A DNA stretch of 64,000 nt from Gemmatimonadaceae bacterium (GCA_035606695.1 DATNEW010000022.1:18731-82730), one strand, 5' to 3'; counted from the stretch's first letter, positions 50,397 through 58,994 are shown. Notes: generated by a model not told the origin, from the letters alone. Translations and numbers: made by a program.

Positions 50397-51315
50397 CGCG
50401 CTGGGGCTTCCCGCGCTCGCGCAGGGATGCGTCCTCACCGTCGGCACGTTCGACGGCGTGCATCTCGGCCACCGCGACATTCTGCGCCGCGTGCATGAAC
50501 GCGCCGACAGCACGCAGCTTCCCGCGGCGCTCGTCACGTTTCGGCCCCATCCGCTCGAGGTCGTCAACCCGAGCGCCGCGCCGATGCTGCTCACGCCGGA
50601 CGACGAACAACTCGATGCCCTCGCCGACAGCGGCCCGCTCGACGTGATCGTGCTGCCGTTCACAGCCGATTTGGCGGCGCGATCGGCCGAATCGTTCGTG
50701 CTCGATCTCCTCGTGCGACGGTACCGCATGCGCGAGCTCGTCATCGGCTACGATCATGGGCTGGGCCGCGGCCGCCATGGCGATGCGTCGTTCCTCCGCG
50801 CCCTTGGCGCCGGGCACGACTTTGCCGTCGACGTCGTTCCCGCGACGCTCGACGCGAACGGCGCGCCGATCTCGAGCAGTGCGATTCGCACGTCCGTCGC
50901 GCACGGCGATCTGGAGCGGACCGCGCGAGCTCTGGGACGCCCTTATGCGTTCCGCGGACGCGTCGTTTCCGGCGAACAGCGTGGGCGATTGATGGGTTAT
51001 CCGACGCTCAACGTCGCGCTGCCGTCGCCGCGCAAACTTCTTCCGCCGGACGGGGTATACGCGGTCCGCACTCGCACCTCGCGTGGTTCGTTCGGCGGGA
51101 TGATGAACCTCGGCGGCCGGCCCACGTTCGGCGATGCGACGCGGACGCTCGAGGTGCACTTGTTTGATGTGTCCGGTGACTGGTATGGCGAAGCTGTATC
51201 GGTGGAGTTGATACGTCGTCTACGGGACACAACCCGTTTCGCGAGCGTAGAAGCCCTTGTTGCACAGCTCGGCCGCGATGCCGAGAGCGCTCGCCTCGCG
51301 TTGACCCAAGCCTAA
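50386..51315 (+). CDS. ribF: Bifunctional riboflavin kinase/FMN adenylyltransferase
   Basis: The 309-residue protein makes FMN and then FAD from riboflavin. The N-terminal FAD-synthetase domain has GTFDGVHLGHRDIL near residue 17 and the C-terminal riboflavin kinase domain has GRLMGYPTLNVALP near 200 and GVYAVRTR. It overlaps truB and is the last gene before the repeat array, a common position after truB. Confidence 0.95.
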   Translation: MTPDALGLPALAQGCVLTVGTFDGVHLGHRDILRRVHERADSTQLPAALVTFRPHPLEVVNPSAAPMLLTPDDEQLDALADSGPLDVIVLPFTADLAARSAESFVLDLLVRRYRMRELVIGYDHGLGRGRHGDASFLRALGAGHDFAVDVVPATLDANGAPISSSAIRTSVAHGDLERTARALGRPYAFRGRVVSGEQRGRLMGYPTLNVALPSPRKLLPPDGVYAVRTRTSRGSFGGMMNLGGRPTFGDATRTLEVHLFDVSGDWYGEAVSVELIRRLRDTTRFASVEALVAQLGRDAESARLALTQA

Positions 51316-51368
51316 GAGCCAGTTAACGTTATAGGCTCGACGAAATACTCCTGCCGGCACACGGTTTA

Positions 51369-51600
51369 TCGCTTCGGCGCTTCGCACCTTCGCTCGGAAT
51401 TTTCGCTCTCTACTTGGACGACATAGTTCCTCGCTTCGGCGCTTCGCACCTTCGCTCGGAATTTTCGCTCTCTACTTGGACGACATAGTTCCTCGCTTCG
51501 GCGCTTCGCACCTTCGCTCGGAATTTTCGCTCTCTATCTGACGACATAGTTCCTCGCTTCGGCGCTTCGCACCTTCGCTCGGAATTTTCGCTCTCTACCT
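51369..51600 (-). repeat. Tandem array of four REP-like copies upstream of secD
   Basis: The block tcgcttcggcgcttcgcacc followed by ttcgctcggaattttcgctc occurs at 51369, 51431, 51493 and 51554, giving units of 62, 62 and 61 bases. Each copy carries the dispersed repeat in inverted orientation plus about 25 bases of shared sequence (acttggacgacatagttcc), so the array arose by local duplication. No gene is seen from 51316 to 51615. Confidence 0.93.
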
Positions 51601-51615
51601 CCTCCCCGCAGTCGT

Positions 51616-53313
51616 ATGCCCCTGAAGTGGCGTGTTACGATCATCGTCGCCCTCTCCTTGCTGTCGATCTGGGCGCTCATTCCGCGCGACGTGACTACCC
51701 GCGAGCGCGACGCCAACGGCGTTCTCCAGGACGTGACGCACCGTCGCGTGCCGCTCAAGGAGGGTCTCGACCTCAGCGGCGGCATGTACGTCTCGCTCGA
51801 GATCAACGACGAGAAGCAGGCGATCCCGGCTTCGCAGCGCGGTGAAGCGATCGACCGCGCGCTCAAGACCGTTCGCACGCGCATGGAAGGGTTCGGTACG
51901 TCCGAGACGGTGGTCGAGAAGGAAGGCAACGACCGTATCGCGGTGCAGGTGCCGGGCATTCAGGATCCCGAACGCGCGCGCGCGCTGCTCCAGGAGCAGG
52001 CGGTGCTCAAGTTCGAGATCACCGACAAGACGCAGGCGCTCGAACGCTCGCTGCCGAAACTCGACCAGGTCGTGAAGGCGCGGGGTCTCAGCAAAGTCGC
52101 GTCGACCGCGGGCGTTGCCGACACGTCGAAGAGCATCGCGAACAAGGGACTTCAAGGTTTGCTCAAGACGGCCGACACGACGAAGGGTGCGGATTCGTCG
52201 AAAAAGCTCGCCTCGGCGGCCGGCAAGGACACCGCGTCGGCCGATTCGCTCAAGCTGCAGCCGGGCGGCGCGTTCTCGAGCCTGATTCAGCAGGGCGGCA
52301 TGCCCGGCGAGTTCTACGTGGCGATGGACCAGATCCCGACGCTCGATCGCTACTTGAGCGACAGCGCGGTCAAGGCCGCGTTGCCGCCAGGCAAGGAGCT
52401 GCTGCCGAGCACGGACACGGTGTCGCTGCAGAACAAGTGGTATCGCGCGTACTACCTCGTCGACGCGAAGCCGATCATGACGGGCGATCACTTGACCGGT
52501 GCGCAGCCGAACCAGAGCAGCACCGACGGCACGGTCGTCGAATTCCAGCTCGATAACGAAGGCGGCCGCCGCTTCGGCAACGAGACGGGCAAGCACGTCA
52601 ACGACTACATGGCGATCATCCTCGACGATCGCGTGATGGGTCGTCCGCCCGTGATTCAGAGCGCGATTCGCACGCGCGGCCAGATCACGATGGGCGGCAA
52701 GTCGCTCGCCGATGCCCAGGATTTGGCGCTCGTGCTTCGCGCCGGCGCGCTGCCCGTACCGCTCCGCGTCGCGCAGACGCAGGCGATCGGTCCCAGCCTC
52801 GGAAAGGATTCGATCCACAAGGGTTTGACGGCTTCGATCATCGCGGTCGCGCTCGTCGTCATCATCATGCTCGTGTATTACCGCTTCTCCGGCTTCCTGG
52901 CCGTGTGCGGTTTGACCCTCTACATGCTCTACACGCTCGCCGTGCTCGCTGGATTCGACGCCGTGCTGACGTTGCCCGGCATCGCCGGCTTCGTGTTGTC
53001 GATCGGTATGGCGGTCGACGCCAACGTGCTGATCTTCGAGCGCATTCGGGAAGAGCTCGCCCGGGGCAAGACGGTGCGCACGTCGATCGATGAAGGCTTC
53101 CGCCACGCCATGCCGGCGATCGTCGACTCCAACGTCTCGACCATCCTCACGGCCGCGGTCCTCTACCAGTACGGCACGGGTCCGGTGAAGGGATTCGCCG
53201 TCACCCTGATCGCCGGTATCGTCGCCTCGCTCGTCACGTCGATCTTCGTCGTGCGCACTTTCTACATTCTGTGGCTCAACCGCTCGCGCGGCGCCCAGAC
53301 GCTGAGCATCTAA
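51616..53313 (+). CDS. secD: Protein translocase subunit SecD
   Basis: The 565-residue membrane protein uses the proton gradient to assist Sec export. A first membrane segment (VTIIVALSLLSIWALIP, residues about 6-22) is followed by a large periplasmic domain, then five membrane helices with the signature SIGMAVDANVLIFERIREEL near 468. An insert at about 170-215 (KSIANKGLQ... to ASADSLK) is rich in Lys/Ser/Ala and is low complexity. No yajC is seen upstream. secF follows nine bases later. Confidence 0.96.
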   Translation: MPLKWRVTIIVALSLLSIWALIPRDVTTRERDANGVLQDVTHRRVPLKEGLDLSGGMYVSLEINDEKQAIPASQRGEAIDRALKTVRTRMEGFGTSETVVEKEGNDRIAVQVPGIQDPERARALLQEQAVLKFEITDKTQALERSLPKLDQVVKARGLSKVASTAGVADTSKSIANKGLQGLLKTADTTKGADSSKKLASAAGKDTASADSLKLQPGGAFSSLIQQGGMPGEFYVAMDQIPTLDRYLSDSAVKAALPPGKELLPSTDTVSLQNKWYRAYYLVDAKPIMTGDHLTGAQPNQSSTDGTVVEFQLDNEGGRRFGNETGKHVNDYMAIILDDRVMGRPPVIQSAIRTRGQITMGGKSLADAQDLALVLRAGALPVPLRVAQTQAIGPSLGKDSIHKGLTASIIAVALVVIIMLVYYRFSGFLAVCGLTLYMLYTLAVLAGFDAVLTLPGIAGFVLSIGMAVDANVLIFERIREELARGKTVRTSIDEGFRHAMPAIVDSNVSTILTAAVLYQYGTGPVKGFAVTLIAGIVASLVTSIFVVRTFYILWLNRSRGAQTLSI

Positions 53314-53322
53314 GGGTCATCC

Positions 53323-54327
53323 ATGCTGCGCATTCTTCACGACACCAAGTACGACTTCATCAAGCACTGGAAGACCGCCGTCATTGCGACGGTCGCGTTC
53401 ATCGTGCTCGGCCTCGCGCTCCTCGTCGTGCACAAGGAACGGCACGGCAGCGCGCTGAACTACAGTGTCGAGTTCACCGGTGGTACCGCGATTCAGCTGC
53501 ATTTCGCGCAACCGGCTCCGGCCGACGTGGTACGCGGCGCCGTCGATCAGGCGGGATTCGCCGGCGCGGAAGTGACATCGTTCGGCGGTCCGAACGACTA
53601 CATGGTCAAGGCGCCGCTCAAGCAGGGGCTCGCCGCGACGAACGCGGATAGTGTTGCAACGTCCATCAAGACGGTGCTCGCCGCTCGCCTCCCGGGCAAC
53701 ACGGTCACGTCGTCGGAGCAGTCGGTCGGTCCGCGCGTGGGCGACGAGCTGCGCAACAAGGCGATCACCGCCATCCTCATCTCGTTCGTCGTCACGCTGA
53801 TCTATCTGGCGTTCCGCTTCGAGTGGCGCTTCGGCGTCGCCGCGGTCGTCGCCACGGCGCACGACATTTTCACCACCATGGCGTTCCTCGCCATGCTGCG
53901 GCTCGAGATCTCGCTGACCGTCGTCGCGGCGATCCTCACCGTCATCGGCTATTCGTTGAATGACACGATCATCATCTTCGATCGCGTGCGCGAAAACTTG
54001 AAGAAACAGCGCAAGGAATCGCTGCGCGACGTATTGAACCGCTCTATCAACGAAACGCTGCCGCGCTCGGTGCTGACGCATGCCACCGTGCTCGCGGCGA
54101 CGCTGGCGCTGCTGCTCTTCGCCGGCGAAGTAATCCGCCCGTTCTCGTGGATCATGGCGTTCGGTGTGTTCACCGGTACGTTCAGCTCGATCTACGTCGC
54201 TGGTCCGATCCTCCTCTACATCGAGCGTCGCTGGCCGCGTACACCGGACGCCGAGCACAAGGGTACGTCGCGCGCGTTGGCCGAGGGCCGTCGTCGCGAG
54301 CGTCCGTCCCCCGTCGGCGCTCCGTAA
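53323..54327 (+). CDS. secF: Protein translocase subunit SecF
   Basis: The 334-residue partner of SecD has six membrane segments and the signatures NYSVEFTGGTAIQLHF near residue 46 and GYSLNDTIIIFDRVREN near 208. It starts nine bases after secD and ends before the strong terminator at 54351. The C-terminus has a short basic tail (KGTSRALAEGRRRERPSP). Confidence 0.97.
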   Translation: MLRILHDTKYDFIKHWKTAVIATVAFIVLGLALLVVHKERHGSALNYSVEFTGGTAIQLHFAQPAPADVVRGAVDQAGFAGAEVTSFGGPNDYMVKAPLKQGLAATNADSVATSIKTVLAARLPGNTVTSSEQSVGPRVGDELRNKAITAILISFVVTLIYLAFRFEWRFGVAAVVATAHDIFTTMAFLAMLRLEISLTVVAAILTVIGYSLNDTIIIFDRVRENLKKQRKESLRDVLNRSINETLPRSVLTHATVLAATLALLLFAGEVIRPFSWIMAFGVFTGTFSSIYVAGPILLYIERRWPRTPDAEHKGTSRALAEGRRRERPSPVGAP

Positions 54328-54350
54328 GTCGGTCTTCTGCGCAGTTTGAG

Positions 54351-54387
54351 CCGGCCGTCGCGTTTTCGCGACGGCCGGTTTTGTTTT
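54351..54387 (+). terminator. Intrinsic terminator of secDF
   Basis: Twelve-bp arms ccggccgtcgcg (54351-54362) and cgcgacggccgg (54367-54378) with loop tttt are followed by ttttgtttt. Confidence 0.95.
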
Positions 54388-54424
54388 CGCCCATACGCCC
54401 ATACGCCCATACGCCCACACGCCC
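54388..54424 (+). repeat. 8-bp tandem repeat (cgcccata) before tatD
   Basis: cgcccata occurs in three perfect tandem copies followed by degenerate cgcccaca and cgcccg, ending directly before the tatD ATG at 54426. It leaves no ribosome site for tatD. Confidence 0.85.
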
Positions 54425-54425
54425 G

Positions 54426-55220
54426 ATGTTCATCGACAGCCACTGCCATCTCGCCGACCCGGCGTTCGACGACGACCGCGATGCCGCGGTCGAGCGGGCA
54501 CGGATCACCGGCGCGCTGGCGGTCGTCTGCATCGGCGAGTCGATCGCGGCGGCCGAACGCGCGGCGTCGCTGGCGGCGACGCATCCCGGGTTCGTGTTCG
54601 CCACCGTCGGCGTGCATCCGCACGACGCCGCGGACTTCGATCCGGCGCGCGACGAAGCGGCTATTAGATATCTCATATCGCGCGGCGCGCTGGCCATCGG
54701 CGAGTGCGGCCTCGACTCCCACTACGACCATTCGCCGCGCGACCGCCAGCGCCGCGCGTTCGCGGCGCAGCTCGCGCTGGCGCGGGAGCTCGGCCGTCCG
54801 GTCATCGTCCATACCCGTGACGCCGAGGAGGACACGCGCGCCATGATCGTCGAGGCGGGCAGCGCCGGTGTTCGTGGCGTGCTGCACTGTTACACCGGTT
54901 CGCACGCGCTCGCGGAAGCAGCCCTCGGCGTTGGTTGGTACGTGTCGTTCAGCGGTATCGTCACGTTCAAGAAGTGGGACGACGACGCGCTCATTCGCCT
55001 CGTGCCGGACGATCGGCTGCTCGTCGAATCCGATGCACCGTACCTGGCACCCGTGCCGAATCGCGGGAAGCGCAACGAGCCTGCCTGGGTTAGCTTCACC
55101 GTCGCGCGCGTTGCCGCCGCACGCGGCGTCGATCCATCGGCGCTCGGGCGTCTGACCGCGCGCAACACGATTCGTTTTTTCAGTCTTCCGATCGATCATC
55201 CCGCTACGGCGGTTCCGTAA
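54426..55220 (+). CDS. tatD: TatD family metal-dependent hydrolase
   Basis: The 264-residue protein has a TIM-barrel amidohydrolase fold with metal ligands in DSHCHLADP (start), GECGLDSHYD near residue 95, HTRDAEED near 125 and a final ESDAPYLAP near 205. TatD enzymes are 3'-5' DNA exonucleases of quality control. The ATG at 54426 follows the 8-bp repeats directly. Confidence 0.93.
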   Translation: MFIDSHCHLADPAFDDDRDAAVERARITGALAVVCIGESIAAAERAASLAATHPGFVFATVGVHPHDAADFDPARDEAAIRYLISRGALAIGECGLDSHYDHSPRDRQRRAFAAQLALARELGRPVIVHTRDAEEDTRAMIVEAGSAGVRGVLHCYTGSHALAEAALGVGWYVSFSGIVTFKKWDDDALIRLVPDDRLLVESDAPYLAPVPNRGKRNEPAWVSFTVARVAAARGVDPSALGRLTARNTIRFFSLPIDHPATAVP

Positions 55221-55230
55221 CGTTCGAGTT

Positions 55231-55260
55231 CTCTCGAACTCACTCGAACTCTCTCGAGGA
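55231..55260 (+). repeat. 10-bp direct repeats and ribosome site before ridA
   Basis: ctctcgaact, cactcgaact and ctctcgagga lie in tandem at 55231-55260; the first pairs with gttcgagttc upstream. The final GAGGA (55256-55260) is a ribosome site seven bases before the ridA GTG. Confidence 0.75.
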
Positions 55261-55267
55261 GCGATTT

Positions 55268-55651
55268 GTGAGCTTGAAGATCGTCCAGACCGACAAGGCG
55301 CCCGCCGCCATCGGTCCGTATTCGCAGGGCGTCGTCGCCAATGGATTCCTGTTCACCGCGGGCCAGATCGCGCTCGATCCGGCAACGGGCCAGGTCGTGC
55401 AGGGCGACGTCACGGCGCAGACGCAGCAGGTGATGGCGAATCTGTCCGCGGTGCTCGCTACCGTCGGGGCCACGTGGAAGGACATCGTGAAGACCACCGT
55501 CTTTCTTCACGACATGAACGAGTTTCCGCGCGTCAACGAGGTGTACGGCAAGGCACTCGGCGACGCGCGTCCCGCTCGCTCTACCGTGCAGGTCTCCGGC
55601 CTGCCGCGCGGTGTGCTCGTCGAGATCGAGGCCGTGGTCGCAATTCCTTAA
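55268..55651 (+). CDS. ridA: RidA family reactive enamine/imine deaminase
   Basis: The 127-residue protein removes reactive enamine intermediates formed by PLP enzymes. It has the characteristic AIGPYSQGVVANGFLFTAGQIALDP, VFLHDMNEFPRVNEVYG and the substrate Arg in ARSTVQVSGLP (about residue 104). The GTG start at 55268 has a good ribosome site. It is followed five bases later by selD. Confidence 0.97.
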   Translation: MSLKIVQTDKAPAAIGPYSQGVVANGFLFTAGQIALDPATGQVVQGDVTAQTQQVMANLSAVLATVGATWKDIVKTTVFLHDMNEFPRVNEVYGKALGDARPARSTVQVSGLPRGVLVEIEAVVAIP

Positions 55652-55656
55652 CTCTC

Positions 55657-56712
55657 ATGAATGACACGATCGATCGGACGAACAGCCGGGAGCAGCTCTT
55701 CCGGTTGACCGCGTTCGCCCGATGCGCGGGCTGAGCCGCCAAGCTGGGTCCGGGTGACCTCACGCGCGCATTGAGTGGGGTCCCCGTGCGGTCGGATCCG
55801 CGCCTCATCGTTGGGCGCGAGACCTTCGACGACGCGGGGGTTTTTGTGCTGTCGGACGACCTCGCGCTCGTGCAAACGGTCGACTTCTTCGCTCCCATCG
55901 TCGACGATCCCTATCTCTTCGGACAGATCGCCGCGGCGAACGCGCTGTCCGACGTGTACGCCATGGGTGGCGAGCCGATCACCGCGCTCAACATCGTCGG
56001 ATTTCCATCGGGGAAGCTGCCGATGGACGTGCTCACCGAAATCCTGCGCGGCGGCCAGGACAAGGTGCACGAAGCGGGGGCGCTGGTGGTCGGTGGCCAC
56101 AGCATCATCGACGAAGAGCTGAAGTTCGGGCTCGCCGTCACGGGTCGCGCGCACCCGAAGCGCATTCTCAGCAACGCCAATGCGCAAGCCGGCGACCGAC
56201 TCGTGCTCACGAAGCCGCTCGGCACCGGCATCCTGGCGACGGCCGCCAAGCGCGACGAGCTGGGAACAGATGAGCGCTCCGCGTTGTACGCATCGATGTG
56301 CACGCTCAACGCAGGCGCGAGTCGCGCGGCGCTCATGGTCGGCGCCGTCTGCGCCACCGACGTGACAGGATTCGGCTTGCTCGGTCATGCGAATCACATC
56401 GCCGAAGCGAGTCGGGTGACGCTCGTCATCCGCGCCGCCGATGTGCCGGCGCTGCCCGGCGCTCGCGACGCGTGGGCGCGCGGCATCCGCACCGGCGGCG
56501 CGGAGCGCAATGACGAGTACCTCGCCGAGCGAGTCGAGTGGGGCAGTGTGGCGGCCGTCGACCGCGCGTTACTCATGGATCCGCAGACGTCGGGCGGCAT
56601 GCTCGTGCTCGTGCCTGCCTCCCGCGTGGCCGAGTATCTTTCGTTGGTGCCCGGGGCGGTCGAGATCGGCGAAGTGGTCGCGCGTCGCGCTCGCGGTCTC
56701 GTGCTTGCGTGA
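55657..56712 (+). CDS. selD: Selenide, water dikinase SelD, selenoprotein with in-frame UGA (Sec26)
   Basis: SelD makes selenophosphate from selenide and ATP. The frame from ATG 55657 is 351 residues with one TGA at 55732-55734 (codon 26). The surrounding residues FARCAG-U-AAKLGPGDL match the glycine-rich catalytic loop of SelD, where the U position is Cys or Sec and Lys29 is the essential Lys; selenocysteine versions such as AGUAAKVGPGDL-type are known. Downstream motifs VQTVDFFAPIVDDPYLFGQIAAANALSDVYAMGG and TDVTGFGLLGH confirm the family. A caller that stops at TGA would start at TTG 55771 and lose the active site. tRNA-Sec follows eight bases after the stop. Confidence 0.92.
55735..55785 (+). 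promoter_or_regulatory. Candidate SECIS element in selD
   Basis: Directly after the UGA two overlapping hairpins are possible. The larger has arms gacctcac (55756-55763) and gtggggtc (55775-55782) with an 11-base loop starting about 30 bases after the UGA; the smaller is gggtc/gaccT (55746-55760) with loop cgggt. Bacterial SECIS loops lie about 16-37 bases downstream. Which one binds SelB cannot be decided by eye. Confidence 0.4.
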
Positions 56713-56719
56713 TACCTAC

Positions 56720-56817
56720 GGGAGTGGATGCAGCCTGGTGGCTGTCTCAGTCTTCAAAACTGCTTGCGACCTGACTTCGTCGGGTTGGGTGGGTTCGATT
56801 CCCATGCACTCCCGCCA
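56720..56817 (+). tRNA. selC: tRNA-Sec (UCA anticodon), CCA encoded
   Basis: The 98-base gene has the marks of bacterial tRNA-Sec. The acceptor is GGGAGTG paired with CACTCCC, with the eighth position G against G. The D stem is six pairs with a four-base loop (gcagcc tggt ggctgt). The anticodon loop is cttcaaa, giving UCA. The variable arm is long, with a seven-pair stem (acctgac ttc gtcgggt). The T arm is gtggg ttcgatt cccat. It ends in CCA and sits eight bases after the selD stop. selA and selB are not in the window. Confidence 0.95.
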
Positions 56818-56821
56818 CTAC

Positions 56822-56866
56822 GTCATCCTCGCGAGCGCTCGCGAATGCGAGGCGAGTCGAGGATCT
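56822..56866 (+). repeat. REP-like repeat before the gene at 56872
   Basis: gtcatcctcgcgagcgctcg and the later ggcgagtcgaggatct frame an imperfect palindrome. AGGA (56860-56863) lies eight bases before the ATG at 56872, so the repeat supplies the ribosome site. Confidence 0.7.
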
Positions 56867-56871
56867 GCTTT

Positions 56872-57408
56872 ATGAACATTCTTAAGACGCTCATTGCAGT
56901 CGCGATCCTGGCCGCGCCCCTTGCCGCGCAGCGTCCTGATTCGATCAGCGGCCGCATCACCACGATCCCAAATACGGTCGATACGACGCTCAAGCCGCCG
57001 ATCTCACCGCGCCGCGCGTTCTTCTACTCGTTCCTCGCGCCGGGCTATTCACAGACGCGCTTGGGCCGTCACAAGGCCGCCGCCGCATTCATGCTCGTCG
57101 AGGCGATCAGCATCGGCATGCTGCACGAATCCGCTGCCGACGCGCACGAAGCGCGGCGCTTCGTCGACGATTCGATCGTGCAGTCGTACCAGGGCACGGC
57201 TGCCACGATTCAGGATCCGCGATTCACCTCGCGCGAGATTCGCTCGCGCGACGCGCACGTCGAGGACTGGGCCGCGCTGCTCGTGGCGAATCATCTCTTC
57301 GCCGGCGCCGACGCCTTCGTTGCCGCGCACTTGTGGGACGTCCCCGTGAAGCTGGGCCTGCGGATGACGCCGCGCGGCACCGCGCTCACGGCGTCGCTCA
57401 GACGCTGA
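56872..57408 (+). CDS. DUF5683-like exported protein
   Basis: The 178-residue protein has a signal peptide (LKTLIAVAILAAPLAAQ) and a central stretch SPRRAFFYSFLAPGYSQTRLGRHKAAAAFM resembling the DUF5683 pattern (PxxA...PGxGQ...K), followed by a helical region. The family function is unknown. Its ribosome site comes from the repeat at 56822. It overlaps murI by one base (TGATG), so the two are cotranscribed. Confidence 0.72.
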   Translation: MNILKTLIAVAILAAPLAAQRPDSISGRITTIPNTVDTTLKPPISPRRAFFYSFLAPGYSQTRLGRHKAAAAFMLVEAISIGMLHESAADAHEARRFVDDSIVQSYQGTAATIQDPRFTSREIRSRDAHVEDWAALLVANHLFAGADAFVAAHLWDVPVKLGLRMTPRGTALTASLRR

Positions 57409-58211
57409 TGGGGAGCGTCGCACCCGTCGGCGTGTTCGACTCGGGCATCGGTGGTCTCACCGTGGCCCACGAAGTGATTCGCCAGCTGCCGCACGAGAGC
57501 ATCGTCTACTTCGGCGACACCGCGCGCGTGCCGTACGGACCCAAGAGTCCCGATACCGTGCGCCGCTACAGTCGCGAGATCGCCAGCTTTCTCAGCGATC
57601 AAGGCGTGAAGGGCATCGTCATCGCGTGCAATACCGCGACGGCGCACGCGCTGAATGTATTGCGCGATGAGATGGACATGCCGGTGATCGGCGTCGTCGA
57701 GCCCGGAGCGCGCGCCGCCGTCGCCGCGACGAAACAGGGACACATCGGCGTCATCGGAACCGTCGGCACGATCAAGTCGGGCGCCTACGAGCGCGCGATT
57801 CGCGCGATCAATCCCGACGTCATGATCACCGCGCGCGCCTGCCCGCTGTTCGTGCCGCTCGTCGAGGAAGGGTGGACCGAGCACGATGCGACCCGCGTCG
57901 TCGCTCGCGAGTACCTCGCGCCGCTGCTCGCGGCCGAGATCGATACGCTCGTGCTGGGCTGCACGCATTATCCGTTGCTCAAGCCTGTCCTGCGCGAGGT
58001 GCTTGGCGAAAGCGTGAAGCTCATCGACAGCGCCGAGGAGACCGCCGCGGAGACGGCGCGCATGCTTGCCGCGGAAGAGATCGCGGCACCGATGGACGCC
58101 GATCCGACGTATCGCTTCGTGGCGTCCGACGATCCGCTGATGTTCCTGCAGCTAGGCCAGCGATTCCTTGGCGGAACGATGGAGGGTGTGGAGATCCGCA
58201 CTCTCGGCTGA
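57408..58211 (+). CDS. murI: Glutamate racemase
   Basis: The 267-residue enzyme makes D-glutamate for peptidoglycan. Catalytic Cys residues lie in VIACNTATAHAL near residue 74 and GCTHYPLLKP near 185, and the N-terminus has GVFDSGIGGLTV. The ATG at 57408 shares its first base with the upstream stop. The last 60 bases overlap the 3' end of lpxH on the other strand. Confidence 0.97.
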   Translation: MGSVAPVGVFDSGIGGLTVAHEVIRQLPHESIVYFGDTARVPYGPKSPDTVRRYSREIASFLSDQGVKGIVIACNTATAHALNVLRDEMDMPVIGVVEPGARAAVAATKQGHIGVIGTVGTIKSGAYERAIRAINPDVMITARACPLFVPLVEEGWTEHDATRVVAREYLAPLLAAEIDTLVLGCTHYPLLKPVLREVLGESVKLIDSAEETAAETARMLAAEEIAAPMDADPTYRFVASDDPLMFLQLGQRFLGGTMEGVEIRTLG

Positions 58212-58931
58212 TCCGAGCCACTGGCGCATGGCGACGCGCTCGTCGTCGATGACGAGAAAGGTTGGCGCATCGAGCCACGAGCCGGGATTCGCGTATACTG
58301 GGCCGGCCGCAAGCCGCTCGAGCGTTGCGACGTGCGAGTGACCGAACACGATCAGGTCGAGCGACGGATCAGCCGCCGCAACGCGTTCCGCGGCGTCGCG
58401 AAGCCCGCGGCCGCCGTCGCGCGCCGTGTAGGTGCGGCTCGTGTTCGAGCTGTGTGTCGCGAGCGGCGTCGCGAGATCGGGATGCAGCCAGCGATAGGCG
58501 CGAATCGCCAGCCTGTTGCGCAACACGCGCCGCAATGCGCGATACCCCTTGTCTTCGGCTGGTCGCAGTCCATCGCCGTGATCCACGTGTGTCTTCCAGC
58601 CGCCGATGTCGGCGACAAGTGGACCGAAACGATAGTCCACACCGACGTCGTTGCGCAGCACGTCGCCGCCCCAGCAATCGTGGTTGCCGGCGATCATCGT
58701 CACTGGAACGCCGGCGTCGACCACGTCGGCGAGCGCCGCAACGGCGCGAAACGCGCGGCGCGGAATGACGGTCTTCCATTCGAACCAGAACTCGAACAGA
58801 TCGCCGTTGATGAGCAGCGAGCCCGCGTGCGTCGCCACGTGGCGAAGAAACGCGATGACCGACCGTTCGACGTCGTCGTGCGCGAAGCCGAGGTGTGCGT
58901 CCGACAGAACGTAGCAGGGCGCGTTGAGCAC
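58152..58931 (-). CDS. lpxH: UDP-2,3-diacylglucosamine diphosphatase LpxH-like
   Basis: The 259-residue calcineurin-type phosphoesterase has metal motifs SDAHLG at the start, NGDLFEFWFEW near residue 42, AGNHDCWGG near 80, and VFGHSHVA near 195. LpxH releases UMP in lipid A synthesis, so its presence supports an LPS outer membrane. It starts at a GTG and overlaps murI by 60 bases. A related 2,3-diacylglucosamine phosphatase of another family is less likely. Confidence 0.86.
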   Translation of the reverse strand: MLNAPCYVLSDAHLGFAHDDVERSVIAFLRHVATHAGSLLINGDLFEFWFEWKTVIPRRAFRAVAALADVVDAGVPVTMIAGNHDCWGGDVLRNDVGVDYRFGPLVADIGGWKTHVDHGDGLRPAEDKGYRALRRVLRNRLAIRAYRWLHPDLATPLATHSSNTSRTYTARDGGRGLRDAAERVAAADPSLDLIVFGHSHVATLERLAAGPVYANPGSWLDAPTFLVIDDERVAMRQWLGSAESADLHTLHRSAKESLA

Positions 58932-58994
58932 GCGCGAAGTGTAGTTGTGCGGCGCTCGCTTTACAAACGTTCGCGTGCCAGGGATCTTTTCATC

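Noticed and set aside
51369..51600. Possible CRISPR array
   Set aside because: The four units are identical in both core and spacer, the period is 62 bases and no cas genes are present.
55732..55734. TGA in selD read as a real stop or pseudogene
   Set aside because: The flanking residues match the SelD catalytic loop in one frame, the rest is intact and tRNA-Sec is adjacent.
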